From positions 1 to 19,616 of the forward strand of contig JAEVYV010000029.1 in assembly GCA_023392575.1 (NCBI GenBank): a stretch of 19,616 bases of DNA, in the 5' to 3' direction. The stretch's first letter is position 1, and each line of letters begins with the position of its first letter. The DNA comes from Bacteroidota bacterium. GTDB taxonomy: Bacteria; Bacteroidota; Bacteroidia; Chitinophagales; Chitinophagaceae. The notes below the pieces were generated by a model. It was given only the letters and a program-made list of their open reading frames with translations. It was not told the DNA's origin and ran no database searches. Shown piece after piece: positions 7,699 through 14,332 of this stretch. The translations under genes and the position numbers were made by a program.

Positions 7699-7706
7699 TA
7701 CTTTTG
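7699..7706 (+). promoter_or_regulatory. Candidate -7 promoter element of the PAP2/IPC synthase gene
   Basis: TACTTTTG matches TAnnTTTG exactly and lies 33 bp before the ATG at 7740, almost the same distance as at ino1 (32 bp). No good TTTG is found 19-21 bp upstream, so the -33 element is weak or absent. The motif overlaps an in-frame TTG at 7704, which argues against that TTG as the translation start. Confidence 0.45.
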
Positions 7707-7739
7707 CTCGTTGTTAAAATAAACCCAGAAATATTTCAG

Positions 7740-8717
7740 ATGGAAAGTGAAGTGGAGGAAAAACGTATTACGGAGCCTAAGGTTTTGGCTGCCGCATCTT
7801 CCCTGTTCTCGCCTGCAAGCATCCGGATGGCACTTTTGGCTTCGGGGCTTTATCTCTTGATTTCTTACTTTCTGATAGGCTTTAAGACCGACCAGTTACT
7901 GCTGATTTTTATTTTTAACTCGCTGTATTTTGCCAGCCGCACCACCCGAAGGTTCATTACCGGCTTTTCCATCTTCATTGTGTACTGGATCATTTTCGAC
8001 TACATGAAGGCCTTTCCCAATTACCGGTACAATTCGGTGCACGTTGAATCGCTTTACCAGTTGGAAAAAAACCTGTTCGGCTTTACCTGGAACAACGCCA
8101 CAGTAACACCCAACGAGTTTTTTGCCCTTCATCACAACACTTTTGCCGATGTGCTGAGCGGCATTTTTTATTTGTGCTGGATACCGGTACCGCTTTTGTT
8201 TGCCGGAATTATGTTCTTTAAAAACCGGAAGTATTTTTTTTACTTCTCGCTGAGCTTTTTTTTGGTCAACCTCATTGGCTTTGTGGGTTATTATGTGTAC
8301 CCCGCCGCCCCGCCCTGGTACGTGGCGCAAAATGGTTTTGACTTTATTGCCGCCACGCCGGGCAATACAGCCGGTCTGGCCCGCTTCGATGCTTTTTTTG
8401 GTACGGGCATTTTTGCCGGTATTTACAGCAAAAGCTCCAATGTATTTGCCGCCATGCCTTCCCTGCACGCTGCCTACATGTTCGTTGTGGTGTATTACAG
8501 CATCAAAAGCGGAATGAAAAAAATCTACACCGTTCTTTTTGGTTTCATCATGTTGGGCATCTGGTTTTCGGCCGTATACAGCAGCCACCATTATATACTC
8601 GATGTTTTGGCCGGCATTGCCTGCGCCATTGCCGGGGTGGTCTTATTTGGCTATTTTGCCCGTTCCGCCGCCGGAAAAAGGTTGGTGAATGGTTTGATTA
8701 GGGCTACAGAGAAATGA
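7740..8717 (+). CDS. PAP2-superfamily Aur1-like protein, probable inositol phosphorylceramide synthase
   Basis: A 325-residue protein with several membrane helices and lipid-phosphatase/phosphotransferase motifs: YPAAPPWY between helices, PSLHAAY with catalytic His243, and SSHHYILD with His284 and Asp288. The Arg of the usual SRxxxxxHxxxD motif is replaced (SA), and HHYxxD resembles yeast Aur1, which moves phosphoinositol from phosphatidylinositol to ceramide. With the rest of the cassette this points to inositol phosphorylceramide synthesis, as shown for the last gene of the B. thetaiotaomicron cluster. Substrate is inference; a generic PAP2 phosphatase is the alternative. Start chosen at ATG 7740, since the upstream in-frame TTG at 7704 lies in the promoter motif. 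No ceramide-forming enzymes are in the window. Confidence 0.85.
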   Translation: MESEVEEKRITEPKVLAAASSLFSPASIRMALLASGLYLLISYFLIGFKTDQLLLIFIFNSLYFASRTTRRFITGFSIFIVYWIIFDYMKAFPNYRYNSVHVESLYQLEKNLFGFTWNNATVTPNEFFALHHNTFADVLSGIFYLCWIPVPLLFAGIMFFKNRKYFFYFSLSFFLVNLIGFVGYYVYPAAPPWYVAQNGFDFIAATPGNTAGLARFDAFFGTGIFAGIYSKSSNVFAAMPSLHAAYMFVVVYYSIKSGMKKIYTVLFGFIMLGIWFSAVYSSHHYILDVLAGIACAIAGVVLFGYFARSAAGKRLVNGLIRATEK

Positions 8718-8796
8718 TTGGTGGAAGAAGCAAGTCGGTTTTTACGGAGGCACATAATTTTTTTGTGCTTAGCTGAATTGCTGCTGTCACCGCCTG
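8718..8796. other. Spacer after the inositol-lipid cassette
   Basis: No gene is visible. A weak hairpin (GCACA ... TGTGC around 8751-8769, T-rich loop) might end transcription of the cassette, but no T-run follows it, so I do not call a terminator. Confidence 0.4.
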
Positions 8797-9104
8797 TTGT
8801 GTCACTCACTTGTACGCTTTGTAATTCTATGCAGCATGGTGGTTGCTGCACTTCTGTTTTCTTACCTTCCTGATTCTGCAATTCACAGATGCTTCCTTCT
8901 CCCGAGATTTCGGAAAGCATGACAAGTCAGAGTCTTTCTTATAGTCGTCATCCTAATAATTGTAAAACCTGCAGACTGTAAACGTCATCCCGAGGCATGA
9001 GAGATCTGTGGATGGAATCATCCGAGATTTTGAAGACCTCGGAGGTTTCAAAGCCTCCAAGGTCTTGTTGCAAGGAATTGTTGCCGTACAAGTGAGTGAC
9101 ACAA
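8797..9104. mobile_element. MITE-like element with perfect 20-bp terminal inverted repeats
   Basis: A 308-bp non-coding element. Its ends are exact inverted copies: TTGTGTCACTCACTTGTACG at 8797-8816 and the reverse complement at 9085-9104. Inside are a perfect 7-bp-stem hairpin (TGCAGCA/TGCTGCA, 8830-8850), a compound hairpin (8889-8920, ATGCTT/AAGCAT with inner CCGA/TCGG), a GTCATCC word repeated about 45 bp apart, and a 32-bp near-palindrome (9034-9065). No reading frame of credible length and no transposase are seen, and no target-site duplication is obvious at the edges. It resembles a miniature inverted-repeat transposable element mobilised in trans; a large structured RNA or composite repeat is the alternative. 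Confidence 0.55.
9034..9065. repeat. 32-bp palindromic repeat (AGACCT-GGAGG hairpin)
   Basis: AGACCT, one base, GGAGG, a short loop, CCTCC, one base, AGGTCT form an 11-bp stem with a single C/A mismatch. It sits inside the inverted-repeat element and follows a GTCATCCCGAGG-type stretch (about 8990-9001) that looks like intergenic repeats common in Bacteroidota. It may be a REP-like unit or a bidirectional terminator. Confidence 0.5.
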
Positions 9105-9365
9105 AAGAAGCTTAATAGCACCACTGAAGCCGGCAGCCAAATAAAAGCCTGGCTATAGAAACTAAGGCAGGCAAAGACAACAGCTTTTTTTCAATAATCA
9201 GCCCACCGCTTTACCCAAGCTGTATCAAACACTCCGTTCTCCAATATGGTTCAACCAAACCCCACAAACAAAACTTTTTTTCCCTCACAATTTTCCCCTG
9301 CGCCATTAAAATCTTTTCAATAACTTTCAAACCAATTTATTTTATACCCACACCACCTTTTTGCT
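9105..9365. other. Gene-free leader region before the GMC oxidoreductase
   Basis: No gene is visible. The last 130 bp are strongly A/T- and C-rich and poor in G, typical of a Bacteroidota promoter/leader. TAACTTTC near 9321-9328 is one base from the -7 consensus, but no -33 element is at the right distance. No ribosome-binding site precedes the ATG at 9366. Confidence 0.4.
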
Positions 9366-11105
9366 ATGGGAGATTTTCAGATCAAAGTTCAGCCAAAAAC
9401 ATACGATGCGGTCATTGTAGGTTCGGGTGCCGGCGGCGGCATGGCGGCTTATATACTGGCCAATGCAGGATTAAGCGTAGCCCTGATGGAAGCTGGTCCT
9501 AATTACGATCCGGCAAAAAACGTAACCCAGTTAAAATGGTCGTACGAATCGCCGCGAAGGGGTGCCAGCACTAAGTTTCGGCCCTTTGGCGATTTTGACG
9601 CCTGCTATTGGGGATGGGAAATTGACGGCGAGCCTTATACCAAAGCAGAAGGCACCAAGTGGGACTGGTGGCGGGCCCGCATGCTGGGCGGAAGAACCAA
9701 TCACTGGGGCCGTATTTCGCTTCGCTTTGGTCCCAAAGATTTTAAAAGAAAAAGCATTGACGGCCTGGGCGAGGACTGGCCCATTGGCTACGAAGACATA
9801 AAACCCTATTACGACAGGGTGGATAAACTCATTGGCGTGTTTGGAACAAACGAAGGTTTGGAAAACGATCCCGATGGGATTTTTTTGCCGCCGCCTAAGC
9901 CCCGCCTGCACGAACTGTTTATTAAAAAAGCAGCTACACAAGCCGGGGTGAATGTGATTCCTTCGCGCCTTTCCATTCTCACCCAAAAACTAAACGACCA
10001 ACGGGGTGCCTGCTTTTTTTGCGGGCAGTGCAACCGGGGGTGCCAGGTATATGCCGATTTTTCTTCTTCCTCGGTTTTGGTAAAACCGGCCCTGGCCACC
10101 GGCAAGGTAGACCTGTACGATAATGCCATGGTGCGGGAAGTGCTGACGAATAAAGAAGGCCTGGCCACCGGTGTTTCCTACATCAACAAAACAGACATGC
10201 AGGAATACCAAGTGAAAGGTAGAACCGTGATCCTGGCTGCCAGCGCCTGCGAGTCTTCACGATTGTTGCTGAATTCCAAATCGGCCCGCCATCCCAATGG
10301 ACTGGCCAACTCCAGCAATGTGGTGGGTAAATATCTGCACGACTCCACCGGTGCTGCCATGGGTGGCATATTGCCACAGTTGTTTGACCGCAAGCGCTAC
10401 AACGAAGACGGCGTGGGCGGCATGCACGTGTATTCGCCCTGGTGGCTGGATAATAAGAAACTGGACTTCCCCAGAGGCTATCATATTGAGTACTGGGGCG
10501 GTATGGGAATGCCCGCCTATGGCTTTAGCTGGGGCATGGAAAACCTGAATGGAAAATACCTGGTGAAGGGCCAGCAGAAAGAAGCCGGCGGTTATGGTAA
10601 ATCGCTGAAAGAAGACTACCGTTTCTTTTACGGCGCCGGCGTAGGTATGGCCGGAAGGGGAGAAGCCATTCCAAGAGAAGATAATTATTGCGAAATTGAT
10701 CCCAATGTCGTGGACAAATATGGTATTCCGGTGCTGCGCTTTAATGTAAAATGGAGCGACTACGAGATCAAGCAGGCCAAGCACATGAAGGAAACCTTTA
10801 AGGAGATCATGCACAACATGGGCGCCGTGGTAACCTGGGGCGGCAACGACGATGAAAAAAATGATTACGGACTGGAACCACCGGGGAAGATCATTCACGA
10901 AGGCGGTACGGCACGCATGGGTAACGACCCCAAACGTTCCGCATTGAACAAATACAACCAGGCACATGACTGTAAAAACCTGTTTGTAATGGATGGCGCT
11001 GCCTTTGTTTCCCAAGCCGATAAAAACATCACCTGGACCATCCTGGCCCTGGCCATGAGAGCTTCGGAATACCTGGTGGATGAAATGAAGAAGAACAATA
11101 TTTAA
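9366..11105 (+). CDS. GMC-family flavoprotein dehydrogenase (sugar/alcohol dehydrogenase catalytic subunit)
   Basis: A 579-residue FAD-dependent oxidoreductase. The N-terminus has the dinucleotide-binding motif VIVGSGAGGG (16-25) with the matching acidic residue about 20 residues later (MEAGP); GGRTNHWGR follows. The C-terminal GMC domain has HEGGTARMG and the terminal NITWTILALAMRASEYL block, where the conserved catalytic His/Asn region lies. A Cys cluster, C216-x2-C219-x2-C222-x3-C226, suggests an iron-sulfur centre like that of FAD-glucose or fructose dehydrogenase catalytic subunits. The protein has no export signal; the next gene encodes a subunit with a Tat-like leader, so co-export is plausible. 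Substrate unknown: gluconate, glucose or a glycoside (3-keto-sugar formation) are all possible. No cytochrome subunit lies in the window. Confidence 0.9.
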   Translation: MGDFQIKVQPKTYDAVIVGSGAGGGMAAYILANAGLSVALMEAGPNYDPAKNVTQLKWSYESPRRGASTKFRPFGDFDACYWGWEIDGEPYTKAEGTKWDWWRARMLGGRTNHWGRISLRFGPKDFKRKSIDGLGEDWPIGYEDIKPYYDRVDKLIGVFGTNEGLENDPDGIFLPPPKPRLHELFIKKAATQAGVNVIPSRLSILTQKLNDQRGACFFCGQCNRGCQVYADFSSSSVLVKPALATGKVDLYDNAMVREVLTNKEGLATGVSYINKTDMQEYQVKGRTVILAASACESSRLLLNSKSARHPNGLANSSNVVGKYLHDSTGAAMGGILPQLFDRKRYNEDGVGGMHVYSPWWLDNKKLDFPRGYHIEYWGGMGMPAYGFSWGMENLNGKYLVKGQQKEAGGYGKSLKEDYRFFYGAGVGMAGRGEAIPREDNYCEIDPNVVDKYGIPVLRFNVKWSDYEIKQAKHMKETFKEIMHNMGAVVTWGGNDDEKNDYGLEPPGKIIHEGGTARMGNDPKRSALNKYNQAHDCKNLFVMDGAAFVSQADKNITWTILALAMRASEYLVDEMKKNNI

Positions 11106-11106
11106 T

Positions 11107-11220
11107 CGTGAAACGTGAGACGGCAGACGTGAACATAAGAAACACTTGATTGCTAACGATCGTTAGATAGGTTGTGATTAAGGGAATGCCAAATTCACGA
11201 TTCACAATTGACCATTCACG
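11107..11220. repeat. Heptad-word inverted array in the GMC-subunit 3 spacer
   Basis: Four 7-bp words of CGTGAAA type run from 11107 to 11134, and four ATTCACG-type words run from 11193 to 11220. The right-arm words reverse-complement to CGTGAAT and TGTGAAT, so the arms can pair imperfectly. Further words of the type TTGTGAAC and TCGTAAAC continue to about 11247. The 14-bp palindrome at 11153-11166 lies in the loop. Confidence 0.6.
11153..11166. promoter_or_regulatory. 14-bp perfect palindrome, candidate operator
   Basis: CTAACGATCGTTAG is a perfect palindrome, the form of operator bound by dimeric repressors such as TetR-type regulators. Its half-site CTAACGA also occurs in each of the three repeats around the deoR-family start (14333-14401). 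A shared regulator is possible, but an 8-bp match is expected by chance about once in a window this long. Confidence 0.35.
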
Positions 11221-11255
11221 AATTTGTAAACTTGTGAACTCGTAAACCGATAAAA

Positions 11256-11918
11256 ATGGATAGAAGAGAATCCCTCAAACTGATTGCCTGGAGCACGGTC
11301 TCTACCAGCCTGATACTGGATGCCTGTAAGACCAAGGACAAGGCCGATGAAAAAGCAGCCGTAAAAGAAAATCCTGCTTCTGCCGTTGACCGCATGGCAG
11401 AAGAAAAGGAATTAGAGGAAAAACTCAACGCCTACAAATTTTTCAACGAACACGAAATGGCTACCATTGCTGTTCTTTCTGATATTATCATTCCCCGCGA
11501 CGAAGTGTCGGGCAGCGCCACCGATGCCAAAGTGCCTGACTTTATTGAGTTTATGGTAAAGGATAAGCCCGAGCTGCAAACACCCATGCGGGGCGGGTTG
11601 CGCTGGCTGGATATGCAAATGGCCAAGCAACACGGCAAATCGTTTAAAGATTGTACGGGGCAACAGCAGATTGCCATGGTAGATGCCATTGCCTATCCCA
11701 AAAAAGCAGCCCCGGAAATGAAACAGGGTGTTAGCTTTTTTAACCTGATGCGCAATCTGACAGCCTCAGGTTTTTACACCTCCGAAATAGGTATCAAGGA
11801 CATGGGCTATGTTGGTAACAAGCCCAATCAATGGAATGGGGTGCCGGACGAAGTGCTGAAGCAATACGGGCTGGCCTATAGTGATAAGGAATTGAAGGAG
11901 TGTGTGAGCTTTGGATGA
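11256..11918 (+). CDS. Gluconate 2-dehydrogenase subunit 3-like protein with Tat/lipoprotein leader
   Basis: A 220-residue protein matching the gluconate 2-dehydrogenase small-subunit family in size and in the block FFNEHEMATIAVLSDIIIPRDE, where the mature domain begins, plus later FFNLMRNLTASGFYTSEIGIKDMGY. The N-terminus MDRRESLKLIAWS carries a twin arginine followed by a hydrophobic stretch and Leu-Asp-Ala-Cys24. This fits a Tat-exported protein; Cys24 may be lipidated, although Asp at -2 is unusual for a lipobox. In related sugar dehydrogenases this subunit binds the FAD subunit and carries it through the Tat system. The adjacent GMC enzyme lacks a signal, so the same is likely here. A strong terminator follows 25 bp after the stop. 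Confidence 0.85.
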   Translation: MDRRESLKLIAWSTVSTSLILDACKTKDKADEKAAVKENPASAVDRMAEEKELEEKLNAYKFFNEHEMATIAVLSDIIIPRDEVSGSATDAKVPDFIEFMVKDKPELQTPMRGGLRWLDMQMAKQHGKSFKDCTGQQQIAMVDAIAYPKKAAPEMKQGVSFFNLMRNLTASGFYTSEIGIKDMGYVGNKPNQWNGVPDEVLKQYGLAYSDKELKECVSFG

Positions 11919-11942
11919 TTGGCAGATGGATTAAAATTTTTG

Positions 11943-11965
11943 AAGGCAGCGTGGCTGCCTTTTTT
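11943..11965 (+). terminator. Intrinsic terminator after the dehydrogenase genes
   Basis: AAGGCAGC, loop GTG, GCTGCCTT form a perfect 8-bp stem, followed directly by further T residues to 11965. It lies 25 bp after the stop of the subunit 3 gene and closes the two-gene unit. Confidence 0.85.
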
Positions 11966-12060
11966 GTTTGGTGTCATTAGGGCCTGAAACTCTGTTCGCT
12001 TCGTTCACACTGAAATTAGTGCGGGTGCTGTATTCGGTGGTCCCCCGTTTGCGCCAAGCC

Positions 12061-12076
12061 CACTGTCAGGACAGTG
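12061..12076. repeat. Perfect short palindrome beyond the 3' end of the broken lipoprotein gene
   Basis: CACTGTC-AG-GACAGTG is a 7-bp perfect stem located 4 bp past the stop of the minus-strand gene. No T-run follows on either strand, so it is not a standard intrinsic terminator. Confidence 0.5.
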
Positions 12077-12080
12077 CCTG

Positions 12081-12751
12081 TTATTTTGCACGTTTGTATA
12101 TTTTCAGCAAGACGCTTTCTCTATTGCGGACATGCCGTTCCAATTCCTTCACGTCAGCTTTTGACACTTTTGCCCAACCGTGATAATAGTCATAGAGCCA
12201 AATGTCTTCTGAGTTGGATGAAGTCCCTACATGGATGAAACCTTGACTACCATCCTTTTTATCATAGTAGAAACCCGAATTGAAGTCCAGTTCTTTTACA
12301 CCTTTTGGAAAAATCTCCTTCTCTGGTTCCTTCACTGCTTTCCAATAATCTTGGTAATACTTGATTTGTTCCCCAAGTCTAATTTCTCTTCCCGTTAAAC
12401 GGCGATAATAACTTGTTAGTATTATGGCCGCCATATCATCCGGATGATAAATGCCTGCGTCATTAAAAAAGGCTGAAAGTCTTGAACCGCTCCAAAAACC
12501 CAATGGTTTCTAATCCACATTCCGATCCCCAAATGTGTGTCAGTAATAAAGCCTTTTTCACCCTGAGTGAACATTGCTTTTTTGATGCTGTCCGGCAAAA
12601 TTTTGTCGAGCTGAACAAAGCAGTCTTCAAGGTCTTTGGGAATGTAAGCGGTATCCGAAACCTGCTCCGACGGGTCAATGAGTTGGGCTTGTCCGCAAGC
12701 CGTAAAAAAATGTCCAAATAAAAGGAACAGTATCTGTAGGGAAACTTTCAT
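12081..12751 (-). pseudogene. DUF6794-like lipoprotein gene split by a one-base frameshift
   Basis: Two overlapping minus-strand frames (12751-12422 and 12503-12081) together encode about 222 residues. The first has a lipoprotein-like leader ending FFTAC (Cys19) and runs through LPKDL-like and HLGIGMWIRNHW sequence; the second continues with GFWSGSRLSAFFNDAGIYHPDDMAAIIL. Joined, HW-G-FWSGSRL matches the DUF6794 pattern, as I remember it, of an RN.WGLW.GS core followed by hpDDMs. The break is at a C run (CCC, 12499-12501, + strand): one extra base would restore WGFW. Without it the protein stops after 109 residues. This may be a true mutation, a sequencing error in a homopolymer or, less likely, -1 ribosomal frameshifting at the adjacent T run. 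Function unknown. Confidence 0.75.
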
Positions 12752-12753
12752 AG

Positions 12754-12766
12754 CGTTGTGCCAACG
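12754..12766. repeat. Short palindrome at the 5' end of the broken lipoprotein gene
   Basis: CGTTG-TGC-CAACG is a perfect 5-bp-stem palindrome lying 2 bp upstream of the minus-strand ATG, in the leader. It could be a repressor site or a structured leader; the rest of 12767-12914 shows nothing recognisable. Confidence 0.35.
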
Positions 12767-12914
12767 GTTTTGGTTTTTCTACAGTGGCGGAAGTTCAGGT
12801 TCTTGTTGTTTGGGTAGTGGTACATTGTTCAATAAGAATTTGGAAGTTGGTATACTGGCTTCAGCCGTCCTTGTAGAAACCACCATGTTGGCAGATGTTT
12901 TTCGTTGGGTAACA

Positions 12915-13928
12915 TCATTGTGTGCTTACGCCTTCAATGATACTGAAAGGCGACATCGTGGGGACAATCCGCGTCAATTCAAATCCTGCTTTATCAAGCA
13001 GTTCTTTATACTCCTTTTCTGTTCGTTCACATCCCGGTAAATATTGCAACATCTGCAGATCAAGAAATTTGGCAGGAGAAGGTTTATTGCCTTCCGGCAC
13101 TATCATTTCAACAATCAGTACTTTGCCGCCCTCTTTCATGGCGCTGCGGCAGTTTTTCAGTATGGTGATGCATTGTTCGTCGTTCCAATCATGAATGATG
13201 TGTTTCATGATATAGGCATCTCCTCCTTTAGGAACGCTGTCAAAGAAATTGCCGCCAACCCGTTCACACCGTTGGGCAACACCATGCTCCTTCAACAATT
13301 TTTCAGCTTCTGAAACGACGGCCGGCATATCGTACAGAACCCCTCTTATCCCGGAGTATTTTTCCAGAATTGAGGCCAGCAAAAACCCATGCCCACCGCC
13401 AACATCCACCAATGTAGAAACCGTTGAGAAATCGTAGGCGTTCACAACGGCCACGCTGCTAAAAGCACTGTTGCTCGTCATAGCATCATTAAATTGTTTT
13501 CCCTCTCTTTCGTGCGTCCAGAAATAGTCAAACGAAGACATGCCATGCACTTTGTCAAAGGACGGCTTTCCGGTTTTTACACTGTAGGTCAGTTCTGCCC
13601 ATGTTTGATACTGCCAATCCGTTGTGATCATTTCTGCAAAAGCCCGCAGGCTTCCGGGGGCATTACTCAGCAAGGGTTCCGCTAACGGCGTCAGGGAAAA
13701 GCGTTTTTCCTCGTCTTCAGAAAACACGCCAACGCTGGCGCAGGCTCTCAATACACGATACAGGGAACGTGCATGGGCATTTGTTTGCCTGGCCAATTCT
13801 TCGGCTGTTTTGGGACCTTGTTCCAAAAGATCGGCAATGTGGAGTTCGGCAGCCACGCCAATGGCACGAGACGCAGCGAATCCAAACAACATCTGCATCA
13901 GTTGGACGGGCGGGGATGTTGGTTGCAT
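12915..13928 (-). CDS. SAM-dependent methyltransferase, O-methyltransferase (plant COMT/AcmT-like) family
   Basis: A 337-residue cytosolic methyltransferase. Residues about 8-85 form the winged-helix dimerisation domain typical of the family (AAELHIADLLEQGPKTAEELA). The catalytic domain has SAM motif I VDVGGGHG (174-181), an acidic residue in VLYDMP (Asp200), HIIHDWND (243-250, with His246 at the position of the catalytic base) and the KVLIVEMIVPEG strand. Such enzymes methylate hydroxyl groups of small aromatic or polyketide molecules, but members of the bacterial branch also include C-methyltransferases, and the substrate cannot be read here. No biosynthetic neighbours are visible. The start at 13928 gives the usual family N-terminus. 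The gene is divergent from the deoR-family gene. Confidence 0.9.
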   Translation of the reverse strand: MQPTSPPVQLMQMLFGFAASRAIGVAAELHIADLLEQGPKTAEELARQTNAHARSLYRVLRACASVGVFSEDEEKRFSLTPLAEPLLSNAPGSLRAFAEMITTDWQYQTWAELTYSVKTGKPSFDKVHGMSSFDYFWTHEREGKQFNDAMTSNSAFSSVAVVNAYDFSTVSTLVDVGGGHGFLLASILEKYSGIRGVLYDMPAVVSEAEKLLKEHGVAQRCERVGGNFFDSVPKGGDAYIMKHIIHDWNDEQCITILKNCRSAMKEGGKVLIVEMIVPEGNKPSPAKFLDLQMLQYLPGCERTEKEYKELLDKAGFELTRIVPTMSPFSIIEGVSTQ

Positions 13929-14332
13929 AATTATATGGGTTTAGCTGCTAAGTAAGTTACAATTAAAACTTATCTGATTTCAAATACTTTTAGCCTTAAA
14001 GAACCTATAAAACCTCAAGTTGAAAATGTGTTTGTCTGATTCCTTCAAAGGGAAGGTGGCTCTGTGGGCTTCCAAACTTGAACATCGGAGAGGGTTATAC
14101 TAGGTTTGATCAGTGCCGGTAGAAGCATAGAGGTACATCGTTGTACTGTCAGCTGTTTCCATGTGGTTGGCACATCCATTCTAGTCTACAGTCATGCGGT
14201 TTTTTTAGTCGCGTTTACTTTAAAAAAATGCATAATACTTCAAAAAATCAATTGGTTTGCTGAAATAATCCGCATCTTTTATCGGCCACCTGCATTTTTA
14301 TGCAACATTTGCTTTACATTTAGCACCACAAA
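13929..14332. other. Intergenic region between divergent methyltransferase and regulator genes
   Basis: About 400 bp without a credible gene. Small hairpins (CCTTC/GAAGG near 14042-14056) and A/T-rich stretches (14205-14260, 14290-14340) suggest promoter DNA for both directions, but no exact TTTG-N20-TAnnTTTG pair was found. The short frames crossing it have no recognisable protein content. Confidence 0.4.

Noticed and set aside
7704..7739. TTG start giving a 12-residue extension of the PAP2-type enzyme
   Set aside because: It overlaps the TACTTTTG promoter box; ATG 7740 gives a normal leader.
8651..8920. Minus-strand open frame covering the left end of the inverted-repeat element
   Set aside because: Low-complexity composition, overlaps the end of the PAP2-type gene and the hairpins; no family likeness.
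8785..9117. Target-site duplication flanking the 308-bp element
   Set aside because: The bases just outside the two ends (left ...GCCTG, right AAGAA...) share no direct repeat.
10257..11015. Long minus-strand open frame (252 codons) inside the GMC gene
   Set aside because: Fully antisense to a conserved flavoprotein domain, with no independent promoter or family features.
12752..12914. Integron attC-like site between the lipoprotein and methyltransferase genes
   Set aside because: The CGTTG/CAACG palindrome lacks the paired core boxes of attC sites, and no integrase or cassette array is visible.
12894..12916. Terminator hairpin for the methyltransferase (GATGTT/AACATC)
   Set aside because: It overlaps the stop codon, the stem is weak and no T-run follows on the minus strand.
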